Shown in pieces: positions 24,720 through 36,701 of a stretch of 64,000 nucleotides of DNA. How positions within the stretch are numbered: the stretch's first letter is position 1; each line of letters opens with the position of its first letter. The translations under genes were made by a program, and so were the position numbers. This DNA comes from Xylona heveae TC161 (Eukaryota > Ascomycota > Xylonomycetes > Xylonales > Xylonaceae). The stretch spans positions 2,604,001 to 2,668,000 of the forward strand of contig NW_017264195.1 of NCBI RefSeq assembly GCF_001619985.1. The letters are read 5' to 3'. The notes beneath the pieces are model-generated. The model had not been told where the DNA came from. It did no database searches and saw only the letters and a program-made list of their open reading frames with translations.

Positions 24720-26376
24720 CGACTGTAGGTGGGGTTGTGGATGAGGGAGGAGCAATGAAGGGTGGTGCTATGTCAGGGAGGCAATCGACAGCGTTGCAGG
24801 GAGATCGGACTGATCGTTTGGGTAGGCATACAGTAGTGTACGTACAGTGGTATTGCACCTACTCGGTACCCTACTGTGCTTCACTGGGGAAAGCAGCACA
24901 TACCCTCACGCGCACCGTGCCGCATCCGAGCTTGGCACCAAACTAACAATTGCAAAAGTTTGCAGCGTTTGCAGCTCTCGGATGCAAGAGTATAAATTCC
25001 GAAATTTTGCTGCAAAACCCTTTCGAGGATCAGCGGTTACCATCTTCGTAGGTCATGCATGTCCACAGCAGAGTGGCTTGTGCCACCCAATTATTCGATC
25101 CAGTTCGAGTAATTGTACCTGGCACTGGCTTTCAACATAATGGATCAATACAGTTCAGTCATTGATCAGTTCATTTCTCTTTTCTCCTCCTTTCCATTCT
25201 AATTCTGCCAGGCAATGCAAATTGTTGATTTCAATACGAGTTTTATCAGGCTGCTTTTGTTGCTAGGTCGTTGATATCATGTTAATCATGATGAAAATTC
25301 ATTCAACACGCAAGCTAGTCCTTCCAATGCTTCTAGATCTCTCCGCCGAAGTATTGGTTGTTCTAGACTCTTTCGTCTTTGCTTGCAAGACAAAATCACC
25401 GTACGTTTGAGGTGCTCATCCTGCTCCCTAGGAGCCGTGGATGCGCTACCATAGGAAAATCGGGACATTATCACTAGAGTAATGGCAATTGACCGCGTAG
25501 GCGGGAGAGCCGATAGCGCTTTCAGCATAATTCAAATTAGTATTAACCTAGATATGGGACTTCTGATTTGCTTCCTCATGCAGCAATGGTACTGGCGCTG
25601 CAATCATGCAATGTAACGCCCAAAATATCATGTACGGAATATCCAGGCCCAATCAAACATCAACACGCCCTTGAGAGGCTCAGTGAGGTGTTGGGACAAT
25701 GCAACCTTCGCCGGCTTCGGCACAAATTGCAGAAAACGTGCAAACTTCATATCAGAACTTGAGATAGCAAAAGGGGAGAAGGAGAAGAGAGTTTTAATCG
25801 ATGACCTGAATCCGACCTCTGTCTTCAAATTTGAATCGATTTCCTATCTTCTTATTCTTATTGTCGGGTTAAATCAGCGATGATATATATCTGACTTTGA
25901 CGACAGACAAGTTATATAAGTGCCAGATGTTCCTAAACTCAAAGTTGCGTTGAATCATTCATCAAATTCCCAGACTTTAGCCAAGGTTTTGGGCGCCTTT
26001 TTTTTATTTCCCCACTAATTCCTGTTTATTAGCCGGGCTTTTCATACATTAACGTATTAGATCTGATCAATAAATCTACTAATGTATATTTGGTTATCCA
26101 AAAAAAATAATTAATTAAACTGTTTATTTAATGTGATCGCAGCGGACACATCAACTTTCATAACTCCCTTTCGTGCTGGCAGCCAACCAGTCCACGCCGC
26201 GACTGAATCCAGCGTATCGGAGTAAGCTGAGGCTAGCGAGCAGGCGCCTAGACAATCAGCGCCAATGGCGTCTACCATGCTACCCGCGCGTGAGCGCAAT
26301 AAAGTATAACCCTGGGAGAGACCGTCTCCAATCCAAGATCGTCATTACTGGGACAGCTATTCGTACTTCTGCCAAA
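24720..26376. other. Divergent intergenic between aminopeptidase and PRP28
   Basis: This 1.66 kb holds both promoters. A GTAC-rich patch lies near 24835-24885. An ATG-started minus-strand frame of 80 codons (25528-25286) exists but has no recognisable family. The segment from about 25900 to 26140 is AT-rich. No RNA gene was seen. Confidence 0.6.
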
Positions 26377-28943
26377 ATGAAGGAAGACGTTGATGGAACG
26401 TCTGCGTTGCACCCTCCACCTCCGCCGCCGCCAAATTCAGACGCACATTCGATACCTCCACCTCCTCCGCCGCCTGACACTCTCGCCCCCCCGGCACCAC
26501 CACCGCCAGAAGAGCTTTCCCATCCTCCGCCACCGCCATCATCTCCGCCAACAGAAGCCGCAGTACCAAATTCAGCGGAGGCTTCTACCAAAAAAACAAA
26601 ATCTGGATGGGGTTCTAAGCCGGCAAAGACTCCTCTTAGCATAGAAGAAATTTTGAGGAAGAAGAGAGAAGCGGACGCGGCTGCCGCCAAAGTAAGTCGC
26701 GTTCTCCAATATATTTTATATGTGATCATTTCTACTAATATTCATTCTTCGGCATAGCCCAAATTCCTATCCAAAGCTCAGCGAGAGAAGCTAGCGCTTG
26801 AAAAAAGGGCAAAGACAGTCGAGGAGCAAAAGAAGAGGACAGATTCCGATCTTAGCTCCGGCTCTAGGACTCCGCTGCCGTCCAATGGAACCCCAAATAC
26901 CAAAGTTGCGGATGTCAATGGAACCTCTGTTGTGCCGACAGGCCCAAGGGCTTTGCGACAAAGCGAAATACCGACAGGCCCAGCTGCAATGCGATCGTCG
27001 CTCCCCAATAAAGGATACGACATGGTTCCGCCCCCCCCACCGAAGCCGATTTCCTTCGGAAAATCATCGAAACAATTAGAGAAACGACCGCCTACTGAAG
27101 ATGCTGAAGCAGCACTGATTCGACAACGATATATGGGCGCTGATACCAACACCTCTACCTTTTCCGCGAAGAAGAAGCGAAGAAGAACCACCGAGAGAAA
27201 GTTCAACTTCGAATGGAATGCAGAAGAAGATACAAGCGCGGATCACAGTCCGTTATATCAGACACGATCCGAAGCGAATTTCTACGGGCGCGGCCGTTTG
27301 GGCGGCTTTGCAGACGACGTGGTTGAAGGGGGCGTGAAGAAATACGCAAGAGCGCTCGAAGAACGAGATCGTGATGCTGGAAGCTTTCGAGCAAGAGAAC
27401 TTCTTGAAATGGAAAGGAGAAGGAAGGAGGAAGGCGGTCGCCATATGCTTGATAGACATTGGAGTGAAAAGCCTTTGGAACTTATGCGCGAGAGAGATTG
27501 GCGGATCTTCAAAGAAGACTTCAACATCAGCACAAAGGGCGGATCCATCCCAAATCCTATGCGCTCTTGGGCAGAATCTGGGCTACCGAGACGTCTGCTC
27601 GATATAGTCGATCAGGTGGGCTATGTGGACCCGTCTCCTGTCCAACGTGCAGCGATTCCAATTGCTCTTCAATCAAGGGATCTCATTGGTGTCGCAGTTA
27701 CAGGATCCGGCAAGACAGCAGCCTTCTTACTTCCGTTGCTCGTTTATATTTCCGAGTTACCGGCGCTCAATGAACTGACAAAGAATGATGGTCCTTATGC
27801 CATTATATTGGCACCAACGCGAGAGCTGGCTCAGCAAATTGAGATCGAAGCGAAGAAATTTGCGACGCCTCTTGGTTTCACTTGCGTGAGTATTGTAGGT
27901 GGCCACTCTCTTGAAGAGCAAGCCTACAGTCTTCGTGACGGAGCAGAGATCATTATTGCCACGCCGGGCCGTCTAGTGGATTGCATTGAGCGTCGAGTTC
28001 TTGTCCTGAGTCAATGTTGCTACGTAATCATGGACGAGGCAGACAGGATGATCGATCTTGGCTTCGAGGATCCGGTGAATAAAATTCTGGATGCTTTACC
28101 AGTCGCAAACGAAAAGCCCGACTCTGACGACGCCGAAAACGCGGTTGCAATGAGTCGACATCTTGGTGGGAAAGATCGATATAGACAGACCATGATGTAC
28201 ACAGCGACCATGCCCTCGGCAGTGGAGAGAATAGCGCGAAAGTACCTGCGAAGACCTGCCATTGTGACTATTGGAAACGTTGGCGAAGCTGTTGAAACCG
28301 TAGAACAGCGGGTTGAATTTGTCGCTGGAGAGGATAAGAGAAAGAAAAGACTTGCCGAAATTCTTTCATCCAGGGAGTTCCATCCGCCAATTATTGTTTT
28401 TGTCAATATCAAACGCAATTGCGACGCGGTTGCCCGGGATATCAAGCACATGGGATTTTCCTCTGTGACGCTCCACGGAAGCAAAACTCAGGACCAGAGA
28501 GAGACAGCCCTAGCATCCGTTCGTTCTGGGCAGACGGATGTCTTAGTTGCCACCGACCTTGCTGGTAGAGGTATCGACGTGCCTGACGTTAGTCTGGTCG
28601 TAAATTTCAACATGGCTACCAATATTGAAAGCTACACTCACCGGATTGGTCGTACAGGTCGTGCTGGTAAAAGCGGTGTTGCCATAACATTCCTTGGCAG
28701 TGAGGATGCCGATGTTATGTAAGTACCTGCCTATTATTTCTATTCGTGTCATCCAATGCCTGTGAATCCGCTGACGATTGCATTCCGAACAGGTATGACT
28801 TAAAGCAAATGCTGATGAAATCGTCAATTTCTCGGGTCCCTGAGGAGCTTCGTAAGCACGAAGCTGCCCAGCAAAAGCCTCAACGAGGATCTCAGAAGAA
28901 GATAGAAGAGAGCAGCGGATTTGGCGGAAAGGGTGGCTGGTAG
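26377..28943 (+). CDS. prp28: DEAD-box pre-mRNA splicing helicase Prp28
   Basis: Prp28/DDX23, the spliceosomal ATPase that displaces U1 snRNP from the 5' splice site so U6 can pair, acting in the nucleus. Exons are 26377-26691, 26758-28718 and 28793-28943. The introns are 66 and 74 nt (GTAAGT/ATAG with a CTAAT branch site, and GTAAGT/ACAG). The product has 808 residues. The N-terminus has three proline runs, then a charged segment with KKKRRR. The helicase core carries AVTGSGKTAAF (near 416), PTRELAQQ, DEAD (near 530), TATMPSAV as motif III, and HRIGRTGRAGK (near 732). The motif III form TAT instead of SAT is usual for fungal Prp28. The protein ends GKGGW, also typical. The ATG at 26377 is the first that leads into the family-like MKED/poly-proline start. 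It is followed by PRP39 on the same strand. Confidence 0.97.
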
Positions 28944-29921
28944 CCATCTGCAAACTCAACGGCAAAGTCAGGATATTTACTTCACAATACTCTGCCATCG
29001 ATATTCTTTCGTGAACCTCTCGAATGTCACGGCTCGTCCACATTTCAAGCCTTTCGAAAGCACAAGGAGCTCCAAACACATCAAAGCCCACCATGCAGCT
29101 GAGCATGTGTAAAGGCAAGTATTGGTTTGTGGCTTATAGACTCAAGAAATTGTCCAAAGCTGCTTGCGATTTTCTGGTGTGGTTCCATTGTCACTACTAC
29201 TGAGTGTGTACGACCTTCCTAGCATTTCAGTTGGGTGACATAGGTCGAGAAATATTGACTACACTTAATAGAAAATTAAATATGACCATGTAATCAATCA
29301 GTCCTACCGGTTCTCATCCCGTAGCACGGGAGAGAAAGGAAAACAAGCGATCGCTGCACCTGCATTTATTTGCAAGGGTCGCAAAGCAAAAGATCATCAA
29401 TGCAGAGCAATCGGATAGTTTTCCAGAAGTCATTGCAGGTTCTGTGGAGAAGGTCTATTATTGAATGATACAAAAACCTCTATGGCCTTTACTGACTCAA
29501 TTAATGCCCTACGTTATTGCATGGATGATTTCAAGAGAATGAAGAAAGAAGGAAATGTAAAAAGTATCTGTTTAAAGAATGTATTATATATAAACATGGT
29601 AAATTCAGTGAAAATTTCAGAAGAGAATTCACTGGTAGACAAATAGACCAACTTGTAATTCAGGGAAGAGGAGAATTCAGTCCACAAATGGCTTTTGCTG
29701 AAGACAGCCGTTTCCGGGGCAAAAACGAGGTTGAGTGACGCTTCAGCACCATCTCAGATTACATAATCAGCGAACATGTGCAGCGACTTGGCATTTTAGT
29801 TGTTCAGCTCTACTACCATTTACTTGACAATCGCAGTTCCAAGTCGCTGATCACCGTCCATCAAATCTATTTCCTTTCCATTTAGATCAGATCACCTGAA
29901 TTAGACCTCATCTGCTCAAAT
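28944..29921. other. Intergenic between PRP28 and PRP39
   Basis: About 1 kb with the PRP28 3' end and PRP39 promoter. It is AT-rich around 29220-29650. No gene was recognised. Confidence 0.6.
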
Positions 29922-32445
29922 ATGGCGGACTTTCATTTCGGCGGTACTGAGGAAGAGAATGCCGAACTGAGAAAGCTTCACGCCGATGTAGTAAGCATCG
30001 ATTCCCACCTGTATCGAAATTCTATACTAATGCTCTCATCTGCAGCTGGAAGATTCCGATAATTTTGAGAATTGGGAGAAGTTGGTTCGAGCTGCTGAAT
30101 CCCAAGAAGGCGGTTTGAATCGGAATTCCAGCCCTCAATCAATATCTTCGACGAGGAATATCTATGACGGATTTCTCGCCAAATTTCCTCTCCTCTTCGG
30201 ATACTGGAAGAAATATGCGGATCTCGAGTTTTCTATCGCAGGCACTGAAGCTGCAGAAATGGTAAATATCTACTGACTTCTTTTGAAATGGCTTGCTAAT
30301 TCGAACAGGTATATGAGCGAGGGATTGCGAGCATAACTTCCTCCGTGGATTTGTGGACGAATTACTGTGCATTCAAAATGGACACAAATCATGATCCCGA
30401 CGTCATCCGAGAGTAAGTTTACTGGCGATTTTTCCTCCGACGTAACCATGATTCTTGCAGCACGAACCCTGCCAAGAAAGAGCAGATTACAATATCAAAG
30501 ACAACTCCTCATTTGGTGAGAGAGAGTCGCAATGAACAGCCCCCCCCAATTGCTCTTTTCTCACGCATGGCACCCAGGAACACTTCTCTTTTCTGCCAAG
30601 CGCGTAACCTCGAGATAGAGTCGTGTGCTGCCTTTGGCAGCATGACCGGCGGAGGCGGAAAGCTTAGATCATGCGCTCATGTTTGCTGTCCTTCCCACTT
30701 CCTTCCCACTCCCCCCTTTTGCATTTCAATTTGATACTGACATTGAACTTCTTGAATAGGCTTTTTGAACGGGGCGCCAGTTGTGTAGGCCTTGATTTTC
30801 TCGCTCACCCATTCTGGGACAAATACCTCGAATTTGAGGAAAGAGTAGAAGCCTTCGATAAGATATTCGCCATCCTTGATCGCATTGTCCATATACCAAT
30901 GCACCAGTACGCTCGGTACTTTGAACGATATCGACAGCTCGCCCAAAATCGACCACTGGAAGAACTCGTGCCTGTCGAAGTTCTCGCACGGTTCCGCGCT
31001 GAACTTGAAATGCAGAATGCACCGATGAAAGTCGAAAAGGCCCCTATCGAGATTGAGAGAGATCTCCGTCTCCGAATCGACAGTCACCATCTAGAAATCT
31101 TCACTCGAACCCAGACCGAGACAACTAAGAGATGGACTTATGAGTCTGAAATCAAGCGACCTTACTTCCACGTTACAGACCTGGACGAAGGGCAATTGGC
31201 TAACTGGCGTAAATATCTTGATTTCGAGGAAGCTGAGGGTGATTATTCACGGATTCAGTTCCTTTATGAGCGGTGCTTGGTCACCTGCGCATACTACGAT
31301 GAATTCTGGCTTAGATATGCGCGATGGATGCAGGCTCAAGAAGGAAAGGCAGAGGAAGTCAGAAACATTTTTCAGCGAGCAAGTGCTCTATATGTGCCTA
31401 TCGCTCAACCTGCAATTCGGTTGCAGTACGCATACTTTGAAGAAATGTCGGGAAGGGTCGACGTCGCTCAAGCCATCCATGAGGCAATTCTTTTCAACTT
31501 GCCTGGCCACGTGGAGACTATAGTCTCATGGGCAAACCTCCAGAGACGACACGAAGGATTAAATGCTGCCATTGAGATCTATAAAATCCACATAGACTCA
31601 CCGGAATGTGATTCACACAGTAAAGCGGCGCTCGTGGCTGAATGGGCACGCCTTTTGTGGAAAATAAAGGGTGCAACCGAAGAAGCGCGTCAAGTGTTCC
31701 ACAAGAATCAGCAGGCCTACCTCGATAGTCGGCATTTCTGGATAAACTACCTGCTCTTTGAACTCGAACAGCCCACTACCGGCGAAACCGAGTCCGTTCA
31801 GTATCCTCGGATCAAACAGGTTGCTGACGATATCCGCCTACATTCACACCTTCCTCCGTCAACTATTAAAGACCTTACTCACTACTACATGGTATATCTG
31901 CTGGAAAGAGGAACAAAGGACGCCGCAAAGGAGTATTTGGTCCTTGATCGTGAGGTGAACGGGTAAGTTCATGAAGGCGGACGATTACTCATTATTTCCC
32001 CATCTTTTGGTCGATACTTACCAAACCGCTTCCTCTCCTTCCATGCGCATTCCTCTTCAACGAATACCTCACATTATTGAAGTGATTAAAGACGAACCCT
32101 CCCAGAAACTCTCGCCTTCACTGCTTTCCAATGGAGATACTTAGGCAAACTATCGCACATGGCGTTCTTCTCGTTTTCCCCGTCGCAATCCCTAGATCAC
32201 ACCGTTGGAGTGCTTTGCCAACAAACCCTATATGAACCCCCACTAGGTTTCCAATTGTTAACAATTTATTGCTTTCCAGGCCTCTCTCGATCCAAACAAT
32301 TTCTAAAACCAAAATCACCGAGGATGGTAAGCCGCTGAGCGCAGATCCGCGGCTAGCAATGGAAAATGGTCACTCTGGCGTGCCTGTTGACGATTCAGCC
32401 ACTCGGAGAGGGGAGAACCTCTACGCGAGATTCTATCAACCGTAG
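29922..32445 (+). CDS. prp39: U1 snRNP protein Prp39 (HAT repeats)
   Basis: Prp39, a HAT/TPR-like repeat protein of the U1 snRNP, which helps commit introns to splicing. Exons are 29922-29990, 30046-30261, 30309-30412, 30760-31962 and 32280-32445. The first two introns are 55 and 47 nt, but the third is 347 nt and the fourth 317 nt, both unusually long here. The product has 585 residues. HAT signatures recur through the protein: NWEKLV, WTNYCAFK, FWDKYLEFEE, YARYFERYRQL, NWRKYLDFEE, FWLRYARWMQ, HFWINYLLFE. The frame across each junction restores the family sequence (for example IRELFERGAS across intron 3). The C-terminus ends ENLYARFYQP, as in other fungal Prp39 proteins. Intron 3 contains a possible cassette exon (see findings). 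Exons 1-4 are secure; the small last exon is slightly less so. Confidence 0.92.
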
Positions 32446-33652
32446 GAATGCGATTCTTCTCTTCCGACGATAGAGGTAGGCTTTCATCATTTGCTTTTCG
32501 AAAATAAAAGCTTGTGCTGAATGTTCGTCTCTCAGAGTTCGCAGCATTAGGGGCTCCTGTCTGGTGCCCTAGGTAATACCCTTCCGAAAGCCATTTCCAT
32601 TAACACCTGTCCCATAGTGCTATTTTGTGGGGAAAAAGAGCTCATGCACATACTTTTCCCCATTGCTCATCTTTTTGCCATTTCGCACGACGTGATTTAT
32701 ACATGTAATTAATGCTTCAAGTTTCAAGGCTCGAGCGCAGCCTTGGGTAGAGTCAGATTGTCTGATAGACAGGTTATTTATGACTTACAGATGAAATAAA
32801 AGAATTTTGCTTCGCTATGAATCGATGGCCTTTTTAAGGCGCACACTGTAGTAACCATTTTCCGGTTCAAATCGCGATAGTTTCAACCCGTAGTAGGTTT
32901 CGTTATCTTGATATATAAGGGCATACAAACTTATCGATAGAGCTTGTTTGGTGAAGAAGAGACTTTGTAAGACCGGCCTGGCATTGCTACTCTTGAATTC
33001 TGATATCACACGGCATTTCTCACTCATCTTTTAGGGCGATCTAATCATTACAATTATGCTCTTTCTCATAGGGATGCACTAAGTTAATAGAAAGTGCACT
33101 GACTAAACCATGGCTTGTCTCCCTCGAGTCGGGTAGAGCGGACGACTTGTCCACTCACCCGGCAAAGGATAATTGGTCTGCGGGGCTAAGGCCAATAACT
33201 ATGGAGCTACACCCCACCTTTGGCTAGAGAAGTGCTGTCGCTGAACGGGTGCCTTACTTCTTCTGTGAGATACCCGCGTCGGAGTTTGCCTTCGGATCTC
33301 GCCCGTCGGGGTACTTTCCAACTCTCCCACTCTTGCCTTATCTACTTGGCTTGACAGCGCCTCAGACCTATTTCTGCTCTTCATTATACTCTTTGAATTG
33401 CTTTGGGAAACGAGGAGTCATATCAGTTCACGGGTCCATATATCGCATAGTCCATAAAAACCACTGTCATATTGGCATTGCCAATCAATGCATTTGTTTT
33501 TGTGTTTGGGAGGCAATGGAGCTCACCGAGATCTACCGAACGATTGATTTCATATATTGAGGAAATTCATACCGCTGACAAGAAATTCAATCGAACTTCC
33601 ACTTCGCCTCTACTTTCCTCTTTCTTTATTGTGAGAATACAGAGCTGTGACC
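32446..33652. other. Intergenic between PRP39 and MoCo sulfurase
   Basis: 1.2 kb, holding the PRP39 3' end and the promoter of the sulfurase. A 70-codon ATG frame on the minus strand (33027-32815) has no recognisable family. One GATA-type word (CTTATC) lies near 33336-33341, a possible AreA site in a nitrogen-regulated gene, but single sites are common by chance. Confidence 0.55.
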
Positions 33653-36263
33653 ATGTTCGCAGAATATCGGGACAGTTTGGGCCTTCGTTGGCCCAAGCCA
33701 ACTGAAACCAAAGCGCAGTGTCCAAGCTCAAGGTGCTACCCGCAAGATATTGATCTGATCAGAAAGGAACAATATCCAATGCTTCAAGGTATATATTTTA
33801 CCGTATCCACTTTGAATGTCTCTAATTAATCTCTTGAAAGACACGACCTATCTAGACTATGCTGGGACGACTCCGTTCGCCAAAGCGCTTATCGAGCGTT
33901 TCTCCACCGATATGATGTCCAACCTTTTCGGAAACCCTCATTCCGCATCGCCTTCGTCACAGTTGTCTACTCAAAGAATTGAAGATGTGCGATTGCGAGT
34001 TCTTCGTCTTTTCAACGCAGACCCTGCAGAATTCGACGTGGTTTTTGTGGCCAATGCCACCGCTGGTATCAAACTAGTGATGGAGGGATTCCAGGCGCAT
34101 CCCAAAGGCTTTTGGTTTGGATATCATAAAGACTCCCACACTAGTTTGGTCGGAGTAAGAGAAACGGCGACTTGCGGGCAAAGGTGTTTCACCTCGGACA
34201 GTGAAGTTGAAAGATGGATAGCACAGATGGCAGAAGACGGTCAGGGAGCAAATGACGGTCTGGAACTATTTGCATACCCAGGACAATCAAACATGAATGG
34301 GAGGCGACTTCCATTAGATTGGTGCCGGCGCCTTCGGGAATCCGCCGCAGTAGGACACAGGAGTGCCTTTTCGCTGCTTGATGCCGCTGCACTCGTCTCC
34401 ACTTCTCCTCTGGACTTGAGCAATTCTGCAAAGGCTCCGGACTTTACTGTCGTCAGCTTCTATAAGATATTTGGGTTTCCAGATCTCGGCGCTCTTATCT
34501 TGAGAAAAGAAGCGGGACAGGTTCTCCAACAAAGGAGGTACTTTGGCGGTGGCACGGTCGATATGGTCGTCTCATTGCAAGAACAATGGCATGCGCGCAA
34601 AGATCGGCATCTTCATGAGCAACTAGAAGACGGTACACTGCCAATTCACAGCATACTTGCTTTGGACGCCGCTCTTGATACCCATGAATCAATCTTTTGC
34701 TCGCTGGAGAAGATTTCTTCACATACAGCACGCCTTGCTCGCAGACTTTATGATGAGCTGTCAGCGTTGAGACACGGGAATGGCGAGCCGGTTTGCGCGA
34801 TCTATAAAGACTCGACTTCGACATATGGCGATCCCCAAAGTCAAGGCCCAATAATTGCCTTCAACATACGAAATAGCCTCGGAGCTTGGATCAGTAACAC
34901 TGAACTCGAAAAGTTGGCTGCTATCAAATCAATCCAGCTGAGAACTGGCGGAGTTTGCAACCCAGGAGGTATTGCTTCAGCTCTTCAGCTTGCGCCTTGG
35001 GAAATGAAACGCAATTTCTCTGCAGGCCAGCGTTGCGCAGCCGAAAATGATATCATGGGCGGAAAGCCCACCGGGGTCGCCCGTGTTAGCTTTGGCGCCA
35101 TGAGTACCCAAGCTGACGTCGAGAAGTTCCTTTCCTTTATCAGAGAATATTTTGTCGAATCAAAGGTATTTCTGGACCAAACGTTTTCATCTTCGAGCAT
35201 ACCTCGAACATCAGAAGGGCATTTCACTGTCGAGTCTCTAACAATTTATCCGATCAAGAGTTGTGCTGGTTGGAAAGTACCACCGAAGACGCCATGGGAT
35301 ATTAGAGGCGAAGGATTGGCTTGGGATCGGGAATGGTGCCTTGTTCACCAGGGAACCGGCGCTGCCTTGAGTCAAAAGCGCTACCCACGTATGGCATTGA
35401 TCCGTCCGAGTATCGATTTCACGAAGGGTGTCTTACGAGTGCGGCTGTATGATGCCAAGGCAGCGGAACCGGAATCTTCTCAAGAGATTGCAGTACCGTT
35501 GTCAGCTGACCCCAAATACTTTGGTATCGGCACTGGTTCGAATGGCCAAGCTACACAGGTTTGTGGTGATATGGTCACAGCCCATATGTCTAACTTGCCC
35601 GAGGTATCGGAATTCTTCACCAAAGCAATCGGTATCCCATGCACGCTTGCGCGGTTTCCATCTGATGCGCCTGGCCCTTCGATGAGGTATTCCAAGGCAC
35701 ACCTGCAGCCGTACCAGGTTGCTTCATTGCCTGAGCAAGTCCCAGGATCTTTTCCTCATTCCGAGTCTCGACAGTCCATAGTCAAGAGACCGATCCTCTT
35801 CTCTAATGAGAGTCCGCTTTTGATAATATCTCGCTCAAGCCTAAACCGCTTAAACGAGCAAATAAAAGAGAGAGGAGGGAAAGCCGCACAGGCCGAGGTG
35901 TTCCGTGCAAATATTGTTGTTTCAGAAGAACCTTCAGCATATGGGAACGAGAGCCCATATGTCGAGGACAGTTGGCGGTTCTTGCAGATTGGAACACAGC
36001 TATTCCAGATATTGGGGTCCTGTCGCCGGTGCCAAATGGTTTGCATTGATCAGAAGACTGCCGAGAAGAACGAAGAACCGTTTTCAACTTTGGCAAAGAC
36101 TCGTAGATTTGATGGCAAGATATTCTTTGGCCAGCATTCGTGCCATTTGCCGTCCGCGATCAAGTCGCAGTCTGCACAGCATCCGACAGTCATGGTTGGC
36201 GATCGCGTTAACAACCTAGAAGACTATCAAGAATTGCCTAAAGGTGTCATCGTCAACTTGTAA
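33653..36263 (+). CDS. hxB: Molybdenum cofactor sulfurase (HxB/ABA3 type)
   Basis: MoCo sulfurase, which transfers sulfur from cysteine to the molybdenum cofactor of xanthine dehydrogenase and aldehyde oxidase; loss in Aspergillus (hxB) abolishes purine use. Exons are 33653-33788 and 33841-36263 with a 52-nt intron (GTATAT/AAAG, phase 1), giving 852 residues. The N-terminal class V aminotransferase/NifS-like domain contains YLDYAGTTPFAK near 48, the PLP lysine in SFYKIFGFP at about residue 254, and the persulfide cysteine in RTGGVCNPGG. The C-terminal MOSC region, from about residue 500, has the N-terminal beta-barrel motif LTIYPIKSC and the GSCRRCQMVCID motif near 770, and ends GVIVNL. The two-domain fusion is the normal eukaryotic form. 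The start ATG at 33653 begins MFAEYRDSLGLRW. The acceptor AAAG is slightly weak but restores LQDTTYLDYAG. Confidence 0.95.
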
Positions 36264-36701
36264 ATAGTCTGTTGATGGCTTTCCCTATTATGTTTTGGAG
36301 TTATCGGCGTTGTGTAGGTTAGATGATACCAGGATTAGTTTTGGATTTGAATGATATAGCCAAGATCCCTTTAGCATCAGTTATAGAAGCAGATTCCCAG
36401 AGTGTCCGAGCTGTAAAGAAGGGGGGGGGAGTGTCGTTTGACATGGTGGGTATCTCCAACGCCAAATGGAAACGATATCCCATTTATGCTCTCAATAAAC
36501 TCCTATTTTCAAGTCCATTTATCCAACTGAATCCGTTTTTCAACGCCGGTCCGTTTCCATGAAATTACAAGAGCTGTGTAGCGCCTTTGGGATCCCTTCT
36601 AATCCCGTCCAGATGGTGGACCCGGAAATCGTATTCAGGTCCAAGGTAAAAAGAAAAAAAAAAAAAAAAAAGACTACTCCAGAGTCGCCGATCGAGTTTG
36701 A
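36264..36701. other. Convergent intergenic
   Basis: 0.44 kb between the convergent 3' ends of the sulfurase and the RRN10-like gene. It includes a G run near 36421-36429 and an A-rich run at about 36646-36671. No gene. Confidence 0.65.

Noticed and set aside
32861-32880. GGTTCAAATC resembling a tRNA T-loop
   Set aside because: It is not followed by the complementary CC stem and no anticodon or acceptor arms can be drawn.
32815-33027. 70-codon minus-strand frame with an ATG
   Set aside because: Too short, no family, in the promoter of the MoCo sulfurase.
33293-33305. UaY-like CGG/CCG pair upstream of the MoCo sulfurase
   Set aside because: The spacing is 7 bases, not the known 6, so it is a near miss only.
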